A stretch of DNA of 64,000 bases, from contig JAIYCY010000024.1 in NCBI GenBank assembly GCA_027487775.1, positions 119,803 to 183,802 on the forward strand, given 5' to 3'. Origin of the DNA: Planctomycetaceae bacterium (GTDB lineage: Bacteria; Planctomycetota; Phycisphaerae; Tepidisphaerales; Tepidisphaeraceae). Position 1 is the first letter of the stretch; each line of letters opens with the position of its first letter. A program made the position numbers and the translations under genes. The notes under the pieces were generated by a model, which was not told where the DNA came from, ran no database searches, and saw only the letters and a program-made list of their open reading frames with translations. This document shows positions 54,434-64,000 of this stretch, one piece after another.

Positions 54434-56452
54434 TCAGCCGAGCAACTGCCGCTCATATAGCTGCTGATAGGTCGCGCAGCTCGCCAGGAGCGATTCATGC
54501 GTCCCTTCGCCGACGATGTTGCCCGCCTCCAACACCACGATCCGATCGCAACTCAAAATCGTGCTAAAGCGATGCGCGATCACAAACGTCGTACGATCCT
54601 TCATCAGATCGGTGATCGCCTGCTGGATCAAATGCTCGCTCTCGGCGTCGACCTGACTCGTGGCCTCGTCCAGAATCAGAATCGGACTGTCACGCAGAAT
54701 CGCACGCGCAATGTTGATCCGCTGCCTCTGACCCCCCGAAAGCTGCCCGCCGAGACCGTCTAACGGCGTGTTGTAACCCTGTGGCTTTTGCTCAATAAAC
54801 TCGTGCGCATACGCACGACGTGCCGCGTCGATGATCCGCTCACGCGATGCGGTCGGCCTCGCATACGCAATGTTCTCAGCGATCGTCCCCGGAAAAACGA
54901 CCGCCTCCTGCGTCACCACGCCGATCATCCGACGCAACCGCCTCAGCGGCCAATCACGCACATCCACACCGTCGATCGCCACACGACCAGCGCTCGGATC
55001 AAAGTATCTCGGCAACAGCGTCAACAACGTCGTCTTACCCGATCCATTCCGTCCCACCACCGCCACGCTCTCACCACGACGAACTCGCAAACTGATCCCA
55101 CGAATCGCCGCCTGCTCCGCGCCAGGATACGCAAACGTCACATCCTCAAACGTAATCTCTCGCTCAAACGTCTCTGGCACCAACACCCGCGCCCCACCCG
55201 TCTTCGTCGATGCCAATCCCGCATCCCAAGACCTCGAACCGCCCGACCCCATCCCCACCGTCGGGCGTTCTCCCCCGCGAGCTGGCGCGATCTCCGTCTC
55301 CGTATGCGCCGCATCCAATATCTCAAAGATCCGACCCGACGCCGCATTCGATCGCTGCAACACGTTGTTCAACTTGCTGATCCGACGCATCGGCTCCGCT
55401 ATCGCCACAAGACACAACATCAACACGATCAACTGCGGCGGATCAAAACTCTTGTGCTCAAACACCAAATACGACGCAAATATCAACACGCAACCCACCG
55501 CCAGCAATCCCAGCATCTCCAGCGTCGGCGTGCTCCATGCCTCGTACCGCGCCATCCGAATCTGCTCCGCCTTCAGCTTCTGGATCACCGCTCGATAACG
55601 CCTTCGCTCAAAAGGCTCCGCCGTCGCGCTCTTGACCACCCGGATCCCCGACAGCGTCGCATCAATCTGACCCAACATCGCAGAATTCTTCTCAAGACTC
55701 GCTCGCATCGCGCGACGAACCTTCGTACCAAGCTTCCGTATCACCGCCACCATCACGGGCGTAAAAAAAATGATGAAGATCGTCAGCCGCCAATCCAACC
55801 ACATCGCCACGCCCAGCGCCACGAACGCCTTGATCGGCTCCTGAATCGCAGGCCCCAAAAACGTCTTAAAGCCGTCCTGCAAACCCTGCGCGTCGGTCAG
55901 CAATCGCGCCGTCAAATCCCCCGTGCCATGACGCGTAAAATATCCGAGCGGCAAATGCAGCACTCGATCGTACAACTTGCGACGAATGTCGTTCACCGCT
56001 CCTATCGCACACGTGTCCGACAAAAACTCCTGGAAAAATCGCGTCGCCGATCCACACAACCCCAATAAGAAAATCCCACCGAAAATCGTCGCAATCGCAT
56101 ACACCGGATTCTCAGGCACCAAACCCGCAGCCCATTCCGCAAATCGCCACTCCAACGGCAACTCACCCGAAAATCCCCGCGCAGCTATCCGCTCTGCAAC
56201 ATATCCGCTTACCGTCTGACCACGAATCAGAACGCTCATCAGCGGCACCAGCGACATCAACCCGCCCGCGGTAAACGCGCCCGTCAACATCGCGCACACC
56301 ACCGCCAACATCACCTTACGCCGATAAGGCCACAAAAAACGAAACGCTCGCCAAAACTGCCCGCGAGATCCCTGCTTCCTACCCCGCTTCTCTCGCGAAA
56401 CCTCCACGTCCGGCGGGGTCGATCGATCAGATTCTTGATTGCTTTGGATCAT
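54434..56452 (-). CDS. MsbA-type ABC exporter (fused permease and ATPase)
   Basis: 672 residues, a half-transporter that works as a homodimer. The N-terminal ~380 residues hold six transmembrane helices (first at about 40-60, KVMLAVVCAMLTGAFTAGGLMSL). After a variable Gly-rich linker comes the ATPase: Walker A VVGRNGSGKTTLL, Q-loop VTQEAVVFPGTIAENI, signature LSGGQRQRINIARAI, Walker B ILILDEATSQVD and the switch His in VIAHRFST. Lipid, lipopolysaccharide or drug export are the usual roles; the substrate is not readable. It ends before the terminator region of the convergent gene. Confidence 0.92.
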   Translation of the reverse strand: MIQSNQESDRSTPPDVEVSREKRGRKQGSRGQFWRAFRFLWPYRRKVMLAVVCAMLTGAFTAGGLMSLVPLMSVLIRGQTVSGYVAERIAARGFSGELPLEWRFAEWAAGLVPENPVYAIATIFGGIFLLGLCGSATRFFQEFLSDTCAIGAVNDIRRKLYDRVLHLPLGYFTRHGTGDLTARLLTDAQGLQDGFKTFLGPAIQEPIKAFVALGVAMWLDWRLTIFIIFFTPVMVAVIRKLGTKVRRAMRASLEKNSAMLGQIDATLSGIRVVKSATAEPFERRRYRAVIQKLKAEQIRMARYEAWSTPTLEMLGLLAVGCVLIFASYLVFEHKSFDPPQLIVLMLCLVAIAEPMRRISKLNNVLQRSNAASGRIFEILDAAHTETEIAPARGGERPTVGMGSGGSRSWDAGLASTKTGGARVLVPETFEREITFEDVTFAYPGAEQAAIRGISLRVRRGESVAVVGRNGSGKTTLLTLLPRYFDPSAGRVAIDGVDVRDWPLRRLRRMIGVVTQEAVVFPGTIAENIAYARPTASRERIIDAARRAYAHEFIEQKPQGYNTPLDGLGGQLSGGQRQRINIARAILRDSPILILDEATSQVDAESEHLIQQAITDLMKDRTTFVIAHRFSTILSCDRIVVLEAGNIVGEGTHESLLASCATYQQLYERQLLG

Positions 56453-57044
56453 GCGAAATCACGCAGAACTACACACCGCCCCAAAATCTTAAGTGCCCAA
56501 CACGCAATGCTACTGCATGTCGCCGACGCGGTCGAGAAAGCCCTGTCCCCAGCCCCTTCTCGCCAACAGCATCAACGCCTCCGAAGTCCGAATCCTCATC
56601 AACGGCCAAAACTACCTCGCAACCCAAACCACCCGCCGACATCCTGAACGAGTAATCCGCCCCCTCCAATTCGTCATGGATGCCGATACGCTGCACGCAC
56701 CGAATCGGTCGATGCACATTCAAACCCAGACCGCACGCTTTCAGCCGCAATGACTTCACGTCCGCTCAACTCTTCACGTGTCTCGTTGTACGAGAAAGGC
56801 CCGGCCTGAGCTTTCGCTACATCGCGACCATACCATCCCCCGCAAGCTCGATTCATGGCCTGCCGCGGAGCGGGATCGACGCGTGGGTCAGGCTGTGACG
56901 CCCGATAACATCATCGCGGGCCCAGATTTCATGAAACGCTAACTCAATGCGTACACGGATTTTACCCCGGCCTAGCAAAGCTAGCTCGCGCAAGAATCGG
57001 ACGGATTCGATTCTCGTTCCGCAAAAGGGTACAAGGAGAGAGCC
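56453..57044. other. Gene-free region between ABC exporter and PHP-GT4 genes
   Basis: 592 bp. Frames of 60-96 codons on both strands lack ribosome-binding sites or recognisable content. AAGGAG at 57029-57034 is the ribosome-binding site of the next gene. The divergent promoters must lie here, but I could not place them. Confidence 0.4.
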
Positions 57045-59672
57045 GTGACTGATAACACTCACAAGCGGCCGGGCCCGACGGATCGGGCTGCCGGACCTTC
57101 GCGATCGCCCACGTTTCGGCTACCAGATCCGAAGCGCATCGATCTGCATTGCCACTCCTCCGCTTCCACCAAGGTCGGCGAAGCCCTCCTCAAAGTCATC
57201 GCCTGCCCGGAAAGCTACTCCCCGCCCATCGATGTCTATGCCCAGGCCAAACGACGCGGCATGGACTTTGTCACACTCACCGATCACGACACGCTCGACG
57301 GCGTGCTCAGCATCGCCGACCGTTCCGACGTCCTCGTCGGCGAAGAACTGACCTGTTGGTTCCCCGAAGATCAGTGCAAGATCCACCTGCTCGTCTGGGG
57401 CATCTCACCCGATCAGCACGATCGACTCCAAGCCGTCGCCAAGGACATCTACCAGGTCGCTGACCTCGTCGAGCACGAGCGAATCGCACACTCAGTGGCC
57501 CATCCGATTTACCGTCAGAACGATCGGCTCGAACGCTGGCACCTCGAACGACTGCTCCTCCTGTTTAAGGGTTTCGAATGCCTCAACGGTGCCCACGCAC
57601 CAAGCCATCGCGAGGCCTTCGAACCTCTGCTCGATCGACTCGACCGCGCCGAGATGCAACGCCTCGCCGAGGTGCACAACATCGTCCCCAAATGGCCCGA
57701 GCCGTGGTTTAAAAGCCGCACCGCAGGCAGCGACGACCACGGACTGCTCAACGTCGGGCGAACCTGGACCGAGTTTCCTCCCGAGGTCAATTCCATCGAA
57801 GACCTCCTGACATGCCTCCGCGAAGGAACCTGCAGGCCCGCCGGCGAAGCGGGCAGCGTCCTGAAACTCGCCCACACCTTCTACGGCGTCGGCGTACGCT
57901 ACAACGCCCAGCAGATCGGCCACGACACCGGGCCGACCATGACCATGCTCCAGGTGCTCGTCGGGCAACGCCCCAATCCCTCCAAAGCGCAGTGGGCCCG
58001 CGCGATGGTCAAAGGTCGCATCAAATCCATCACCCGAAAGGTCAAACGAGCCTTCGGACTTTCCACAAGGCCCACCCACGAAGACGCACTACTCGTCAAA
58101 CTCTTCCTCGGCTCAGTCGCCAAACGCTTCAGACAACACCCAAAATTGCTCGACCGCATGAACGAGGGCCTTCCGCCGCTCGGTGAACATGACGAAGTCT
58201 TCAAACTCATCGGCGGAATCAGTCGCGACGTCTACAATGGCATCGCCGACCACTTCATCGAAACCGGACGACGCGGCGATCTGATCGGCTTCTTTGAAGG
58301 CGTCGGCGCTCTGGCAGCCCAACAGTTCTTGCTCGCGCCCTACTACTTCGCCCTGTTTCACCAAAACAAGGAACGACACCTCTTGTCATCGATCACGCGC
58401 ACGGTCCGACCCATGAACGCCTCGACGATCCGCGTCGGACTCTTCACCGACACCTTCGATGACATCAACGGCGTCGGACGATTCATCCGCGACATGGGCG
58501 AACAAGCAATCGCCGCCAACGTCAAATTGTCGATCGCGACCAGCGTCCGCGCCAAAAAAATCCGCTTCGATCACCCCGCTCGAACCAACTTCGACCCGAT
58601 GATCGCTCGCGCCATGCCCTTCTACAGCACACTCGACCTCACCATCCCTCCCGTACTCGACATGCTCGAATGGGCAGACCGTCAACAATTCGACGCCATC
58701 CACATCTCCACCCCCGGACCCGTCGGCATGGTCGGCTTCCTCGCCGCCAAAATGCTCCGCGTGCCCGTCCTCTCCACCTATCACACCGATTTCCCCGCCT
58801 ATGTCGATGAACTCACACGCGACCACCGACTCACCGACGTCACGCGCGCCTTCATGAGCTGGTTCTACAAACGCAGCAAAACCGTCTTCAGCCGCAGCAC
58901 CGCCTATCAATTCAACCTCCGCGCGCTCGGCGTCGAACAAGAACGACTCCGCACCATCCCCGCTGGCATCAACACCACCAAGTTCAACCCGCGACATCGC
59001 GACGAATCCGTCTGGCAAAAATACGGCGTCGATCGCACGGGCTCCACACCGAAAAAGCACAAGCTCCTCTACGCCGGCCGCATCAGCACCGAAAAAAACC
59101 TGCCCCTACTCGTCGAAACATTCAAACAACTCTGCAACCGACGCAACGACACCGCACTCGTCATCGCAGGCGAAGGTCCATACGAATCCAAAATGCGCGA
59201 AGCACTCGCCGGACTGCCCGCATTCTTCACCGGACCACTCAACGACTCACAACTCCCCGCCCTATACGCCACCGCCAGCCTCTTCGTCTTCCCCAGCCGA
59301 ACTGACACACTCGGACAAGTCGTCATGGAATCGCAAGCCTCCGCACTCCCATGCCTCGTCAGCAGCGAAGGCGGACCTCGCGAAATCATCAATCCCGATG
59401 AGTCCGGACTGGTACTCAGCGCAACCGATCCAGAACCCTGGGCCCAAGCCATCGACCAACTCCTCAGCAATCCAACAAGACTCGCTTCCATGCGCGATGC
59501 CGCTCTACAACGCAGCCGCCGATACGACCTCGCACGCACCTTCGAAGGCTTCTGGTCAGAACACGTCCAAGCCGTCCAACAAGCCGCCACATCCTCTCAC
59601 GACACCCTCCAAACCCCACATCACGCCGACTCAGAACCCGAGCCGACTGCCCCCGAGCCGACAACACACTGA
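57045..59672 (+). CDS. PHP-domain phosphoesterase fused to a GT4 glycosyltransferase
   Basis: 875 residues from GTG 57045 (AAGGAG upstream). Residues about 20-290 are a PHP metal-dependent phosphoesterase: DLHCHSSAST, TLTDHDTLDGV, a HSVAHPIYR histidine and GSDDHGLLNVG give the metal ligands in order. After a helical linker (about 290-460), residues 465-840 form a GT4 GT-B glycosyltransferase with GLFTDTFDDINGVGRF, STPGPVGMVG, YAGRISTEKNLPLLVE, VIAGEGPYE and the donor motif FPSRTDTLGQVVMESQASALP. This joins hydrolysis and sugar transfer in one chain, possibly for phospholipid mannosylation. An acidic Pro/Thr tail ends it. Confidence 0.85.
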   Translation: MTDNTHKRPGPTDRAAGPSRSPTFRLPDPKRIDLHCHSSASTKVGEALLKVIACPESYSPPIDVYAQAKRRGMDFVTLTDHDTLDGVLSIADRSDVLVGEELTCWFPEDQCKIHLLVWGISPDQHDRLQAVAKDIYQVADLVEHERIAHSVAHPIYRQNDRLERWHLERLLLLFKGFECLNGAHAPSHREAFEPLLDRLDRAEMQRLAEVHNIVPKWPEPWFKSRTAGSDDHGLLNVGRTWTEFPPEVNSIEDLLTCLREGTCRPAGEAGSVLKLAHTFYGVGVRYNAQQIGHDTGPTMTMLQVLVGQRPNPSKAQWARAMVKGRIKSITRKVKRAFGLSTRPTHEDALLVKLFLGSVAKRFRQHPKLLDRMNEGLPPLGEHDEVFKLIGGISRDVYNGIADHFIETGRRGDLIGFFEGVGALAAQQFLLAPYYFALFHQNKERHLLSSITRTVRPMNASTIRVGLFTDTFDDINGVGRFIRDMGEQAIAANVKLSIATSVRAKKIRFDHPARTNFDPMIARAMPFYSTLDLTIPPVLDMLEWADRQQFDAIHISTPGPVGMVGFLAAKMLRVPVLSTYHTDFPAYVDELTRDHRLTDVTRAFMSWFYKRSKTVFSRSTAYQFNLRALGVEQERLRTIPAGINTTKFNPRHRDESVWQKYGVDRTGSTPKKHKLLYAGRISTEKNLPLLVETFKQLCNRRNDTALVIAGEGPYESKMREALAGLPAFFTGPLNDSQLPALYATASLFVFPSRTDTLGQVVMESQASALPCLVSSEGGPREIINPDESGLVLSATDPEPWAQAIDQLLSNPTRLASMRDAALQRSRRYDLARTFEGFWSEHVQAVQQAATSSHDTLQTPHHADSEPEPTAPEPTTH

Positions 59673-59748
59673 TCAATTCAATACGGATCAATCCTTCGAG
59701 CATTGATCAAGGCTGCATCACTTTTCCCGCAGGAAAACCCGCGGTGCT

Positions 59749-59776
59749 TTGACTACGACGCGCTGATCCATAGATT
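59749..59776 (+). promoter_or_regulatory. Candidate sigma70-type promoter of enolase
   Basis: TTGACT (59749-59754) and TAGATT (59771-59776) with a 16-bp spacer lie about 100 bp upstream of the enolase start codon. They match the -35 and -10 consensus at five and four of six positions. Confidence 0.5.
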
Positions 59777-59789
59777 CGGGATGGCATGA

Positions 59790-61169
<1,380 letters not shown>

Positions 61170-61208
61170 ACCCAACCCCCATTTCCCCCATCGCCATCCA
61201 AACCCTCA

Positions 61209-61254
61209 CCCCGCGTGCCCGGCCACCCCAACCGACACGCGGGGCTTTCTTTTC
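61209..61254 (+). terminator. Rho-independent terminator of eno
   Basis: CCCCGCGTG (61209-61217) pairs perfectly with CACGCGGGG (61236-61244). A CTTTCTTTT run follows directly, 40 bp after the enolase stop codon. The loop is 18 bases. Confidence 0.88.
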
Positions 61255-61322
61255 ACCAACCACGCCCCAAACACCCACCCGCCACACCACCCCCAATCCG
61301 CCAACGCCGCCGTTGCTGTCGT

Positions 61323-61442
61323 CGCGTCGGCAGGTGCCGTCCGCTTGATCAGGCCCCGGTTCGAGCCCCGGGCGTCCCGCGTGAAGTAGCCGAAGCCGTT
61401 CGCGTCCGCCTGCCCTCGATCTGCCCGTCCCCTGTTGTCCTC
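61323..61442 (-). pseudogene. Possible Rhs-core relic
   Basis: Read on the minus strand this gives a fragment with RGQADANGFGYFTRDARGSN then RGLIKRTAPA, which resembles an Rhs/YD-repeat unit (D-x-N-G-F/Y...DARGN...GLI). It has no start, no ribosome-binding site and no intact continuation. It lies downstream of the Rhs toxin-immunity genes, where displaced core fragments are common. Similarity is by eye only. Confidence 0.35.
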
Positions 61443-61456
61443 AATGATCATCGCTG

Positions 61457-61975
61457 TCAATCGACAATATCTACCAAGCCAAATTCTTCACCAAGGGCTG
61501 CGACAACCTGGTCTGCGACGGCATTCTCCCCATTCCGGGCAAGAGCAACCCACCAGTCGACTTCATTTACGTTATAGCAGCACGCTCCAAGTGATGTCGC
61601 AACGGATTCAATTAGGTTCACTTTGTTTTGATCCATCCGCCGCAACTCATCTTGTCTTAGCATTGAGAGGCTCTCTTGGGTTGAATAGTCAATATACCGG
61701 ACCGGGATCACAATCGGACAAGTATCATGCCAGTAGTGATCAAAATATCCGGCACCATTGATTTCGCGACGGCGGGACTCGTCGAACTTGGGCTTCATCC
61801 AACTCATCCAACTGTCATCACCACTCTCGACGATAGGCACTTCGATACCCATATCCCCTGCAACTTCGATCACTTGTTTAGGAGTGAACGGCCAGGGACC
61901 AAGCTTGCAGTTGAGGCCAGCTTCAATCAGATCAGTGACCTCGGAAATACGACAACTTAAAACTCGAATATTCAT
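61457..61975 (-). CDS. Uncharacterised protein downstream of the Rhs toxin locus
   Basis: 172 residues, soluble, no family recognised. Sequence is acidic and aromatic-rich (DDSWMSWMKPKFDESRRREINGAGYFDHYWHDTCP) with a Pro-Phe-Thr-Pro segment near residue 30. GC content is lower and codon use more relaxed than in the core genes, matching the neighbouring toxin locus. Its place after the immunity candidate suggests a second immunity protein or a cargo of the same locus. The interval 61976-62169 to the next gene holds nothing recognisable. Confidence 0.6.
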   Translation of the reverse strand: MNIRVLSCRISEVTDLIEAGLNCKLGPWPFTPKQVIEVAGDMGIEVPIVESGDDSWMSWMKPKFDESRRREINGAGYFDHYWHDTCPIVIPVRYIDYSTQESLSMLRQDELRRMDQNKVNLIESVATSLGACCYNVNEVDWWVALARNGENAVADQVVAALGEEFGLVDIVD

Positions 61976-62169
61976 ATCTGATTGTCTTTTGCGCGAGGGG
62001 CAGGTCAGCTAGAAGTACAAACAAGAGGGAAACAGGGACGTAAGTAGTAACATGCGATGAATTCTATTTACGTCCACGTTTCTGTCCTCCCGGAGCGATT
62101 CGGGCAGTTCTGGGCATGACACCGAGACTAGCCGCGGTTCGACGACGTGCAACTGTTTACGTACCCGCT

Positions 62170-63015
62170 TCACTCCTCTCCCCGTTTCACTCCTCCACAA
62201 AGTGATTCCATGGTCATGAGGTATGCGAAACACGATTCAACCGCTCTCAGTTCGATGCCTCGCCGTGCCGCTAGGTGGAACATTATCGAAGCGTCTGTGT
62301 CCACTGTGCACACGGTGTGCGACTTGCGCCTTTGCGGCTCGAACTTTTTACGGTGATATTTTATGAGCTGGTCCAGCGTGATCGAGACGGCTGCCGAATC
62401 GCCCGCCTCGATTGCGGCCCAAGTCGTGAACATCATTTTTGCATGCCGTGCCTTGCCGCCGACGATCAACGAGACTCGGTCATCATCGCTGACGCGACCT
62501 CCGCTTCGAATCGCCTTAGCAAGCAGCTTGTGGAACAGGTTGTCCTCTTGGGTCACGTTCCAAGTCCCCTCGCTGAAGACGACGTCGTCGTCCAGCCAAC
62601 GTGTCAACCTCTCGATCGAAGTGTTGTCGCGCGCAAGCAGCGCGAGCAGAAGTGCCTCGCGGTAATGGTCGTACCAGAGCAGGTAACCCTTGCGGAACAC
62701 CCGCTCGCTCGACTTCGGGCCTGTACGTACGCGCTCATAACCGCTTATGTGCTCTATCACGAAGTCCGTATACGCAACAGATGCGTCGATAACAACTCTT
62801 CGCACATGGTTGCAGTCGCAATACTCCTCAGGCCGCACGCCGACGTGCAACAGTTCAAATAGTGCTATACCATAAGCATCCGGCTTGGTTCCAGCCTTGC
62901 TTGGAAACAGCCGATTTAACTGATCAACCGCCCGGACGCAACGATGCTCCCAGTTTGACCGCTCAATACTGAGTCCGTATTCCTTTAATCGTTCTACATC
63001 AATTGTAATTCTCAT
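62170..63015 (-). CDS. Immunity-protein candidate (Imm49-like) for the Rhs toxin
   Basis: 281 residues, all-helical in appearance with no signal or membrane segment, so it should stay in the cytoplasm. The stretch HYREALLLALLARDNTSIERLTRWLDDDVV followed by DNLFHKLLAKAI recalls the helical Imm49 family, by memory only. Its ATG (63013-63015) overlaps the TGA of the Rhs gene (63012-63014) as ATGA, so it is translated only with the toxin. That coupling and order (toxin then immunity) are the strongest evidence. Lower GC than the core genome supports horizontal origin. Confidence 0.65.
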   Translation of the reverse strand: MRITIDVERLKEYGLSIERSNWEHRCVRAVDQLNRLFPSKAGTKPDAYGIALFELLHVGVRPEEYCDCNHVRRVVIDASVAYTDFVIEHISGYERVRTGPKSSERVFRKGYLLWYDHYREALLLALLARDNTSIERLTRWLDDDVVFSEGTWNVTQEDNLFHKLLAKAIRSGGRVSDDDRVSLIVGGKARHAKMMFTTWAAIEAGDSAAVSITLDQLIKYHRKKFEPQRRKSHTVCTVDTDASIMFHLAARRGIELRAVESCFAYLMTMESLCGGVKRGEE

Positions 63016-64000
63016 AGTCGACGATCCCAGTTGCGTGTGTGCGGATAAGTCTGGATCTGAGCGATGATCTCAGGGCCACGCGTCAGGTTTGTACTGACGA
63101 CGAGTGCCCACATCTTTCCTGATGGCATCTCAGTGAGTTCGCCGTCCGGATTCTCCCTAATGAGTTTTCTCATTCGAGGCTCAATCCATTGATCACCCAT
63201 TTGCCCGTTGGAAAGCCTCGATGTGCCGCCCTTTGACTCCACGACGGCGTAGCGATGGAAGTTCGGGTCATACATTAGCGCGTCGATACCGTGGTAGTTC
63301 GACTGCATGTTAGTAGAACGCCAACGGAGCACCTCAGCGACAAGCGAGGTTACCATTTCACCCACAAACTGGTTAATTAGCGGGTTTGACGCTCCGCCGA
63401 ATCGATTAACGTTTCGTAGCACCTGCCGCTTCATCCTATCTGGGAGGTTGACCTCCACAGTCGCTTGACCCGATGCAGTCATTAGAGGGCTGAAGGAGTG
63501 ACGAAGCTGCATGAGGTCGCGATAATCGAACTGAAACAGATCGATGACCTCTTGAATATAATTTACCGAGTCCCAGACACGATCGAAAGCGTTGGTCGCG
63601 CGCTGATAGGCTCTGAACACGCGGTTGACGTCCTTAGCAGCTTTCGTCACTTTCCACGCCTTAGCGGCCCGCTGTGCGAATTGTGTCGTCGCGATTCCGT
63701 TGCTTGTAATCAGATCGACAAGGAACGCGTAGCGACCGCTCGGGTCGGCAAATGCAACCGGATTCCCTCCCGCGTACCGATACAGATTCGCATCCAGCGT
63801 TTGGCCGGGGCCGAAGATCGTCGGGTCGCGGCTGACGAAGCGGAACCGGTCCCTGAACCGCGCGTCGTTGTAGTAAAGGCCTGCCGACGCCGCGTACTCC
63901 CCGTCGCCGCCGTGCAGGTGCCGTGTGCGGGCCGCGCCGGGGTCGGCGAAGTCGCCCCCGCCCACGGCCGCGTCGCTCGACCACAGCTTCACCGGCTCCC
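63012..64000 (-). CDS. Rhs-family polymorphic toxin, C-terminal part (5' end outside window)
   Basis: The frame is open to the window edge; 329 codons including the stop are visible. The end of the Rhs shell domain is seen at AASAGLYYNDARFRDRFRFVSRDPTIF...NLYRYAGGNPVAFADPSG, the conserved boundary after which the toxin tip varies. The ~225-residue tip has a helical start and then DALMYDPNFHRYAVVESKGG, a D-x(n)-E-x-K arrangement typical of PD-(D/E)XK nucleases. The predicted role is a DNA- or RNA-cleaving toxin delivered to competitors. The stop overlaps the immunity gene start. Composition differs across the shell (GC-rich) and tip (lower GC), as expected for exchanged tips. Confidence 0.8.
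   Translation of the reverse strand, partial: EPVKLWSSDAAVGGGDFADPGAARTRHLHGGDGEYAASAGLYYNDARFRDRFRFVSRDPTIFGPGQTLDANLYRYAGGNPVAFADPSGRYAFLVDLITSNGIATTQFAQRAAKAWKVTKAAKDVNRVFRAYQRATNAFDRVWDSVNYIQEVIDLFQFDYRDLMQLRHSFSPLMTASGQATVEVNLPDRMKRQVLRNVNRFGGASNPLINQFVGEMVTSLVAEVLRWRSTNMQSNYHGIDALMYDPNFHRYAVVESKGGTSRLSNGQMGDQWIEPRMRKLIRENPDGELTEMPSGKMWALVVSTNLTRGPEIIAQIQTYPHTRNWDRRL

Noticed and set aside
56493..56753. Small frame upstream of the PHP-GT4 gene
   Set aside because: No ribosome-binding site or family resemblance; codon pattern does not match the neighbours.
61345..61400. tRNA-like GGTTCGAGCC with flanking complementary bases
   Set aside because: No acceptor, D-arm or anticodon arm could be built around it, and it falls in a possible Rhs fragment.

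Overview
The window looks like a chromosome segment of a planctomycete, most likely from the Phycisphaerae. This is inferred from gene content only. The signs are type II pseudopilin-like proteins with the [12 protein letters not shown] leader, a PEP-CTERM sorted protein carrying dockerin-like repeats, a large secreted subtilase whose N-terminus carries an LEERRML (LEPR-XLL-like) motif, a PHP domain fused to a GT4 glycosyltransferase, and a McsA/McsB protein-arginine kinase pair. The DNA is GC-rich with C-ending codons, and genes are spread over both strands in short operons.

Layout. 0-5.3 kb: tail of a GT1 glycosyltransferase, hexose-6-phosphate epimerase, ArsP-type permease and an FHA-GAF histidine kinase. 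5.2-12.2 kb: carA, trpG/pabA, uvrA, mcsA and mcsB. 12.4-18 kb: a c-type cytochrome, a membrane-anchored beta-propeller protein and a subtilase with five fibronectin-III repeats. 18.2-23.7 kb: dihydrolipoyl dehydrogenase, then an apparent operon of PEP-CTERM/dockerin protein, pseudopilin and di-heme peroxidase. That operon sits behind a well-formed promoter overlapped by a 19-bp Fur-like palindrome.

23.7-29.2 kb is the most unusual part. On the minus strand it holds a two-HTH regulator, a soluble ABC ATPase, a GNAT-fold protein, a low-complexity basic protein and a complete phage-type terminase large subunit. The last three overlap, four of the genes share an AAAGG(G/A)GTG ribosome-binding site, and short tandem repeats flank the block on both sides. 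No portal, capsid or tail gene is visible. The ATPase and GNAT look like separated halves of the COG2401 'ABC ATPase + acetyltransferase' family, which I relate to Mom-type DNA modification. I read this as a candidate domesticated, undescribed DNA modification/translocation system.

29.2-30.4 kb is a lower-GC stretch with a VapBC-like pair whose toxin is frameshifted. 30.4-49 kb is mostly housekeeping and cell-surface genes: a GmhB-like phosphatase with a membrane tail, a response regulator, an asparagine-synthase-like enzyme beside an aminotransferase, a GT-C membrane protein, PPi-type phosphofructokinase, a retropepsin-like lipoprotein, queC, isocitrate dehydrogenase, galK, trpD and a GT2. 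49-61 kb: pseudopilin, Ser/Thr kinase, a large exported protein with a clear terminator, an MsbA-type ABC exporter, the PHP-GT4 fusion and enolase. 61.3-64 kb is a lower-GC polymorphic-toxin locus: the 3' end of an Rhs gene with a nuclease-like tip, a translationally coupled immunity candidate, a further unknown gene and a possible Rhs-core relic.

Short tandem repeats are unusually frequent, several being three- or four-copy, in-frame coding repeats. No tRNA, rRNA, CRISPR array or complete insertion sequence was seen.
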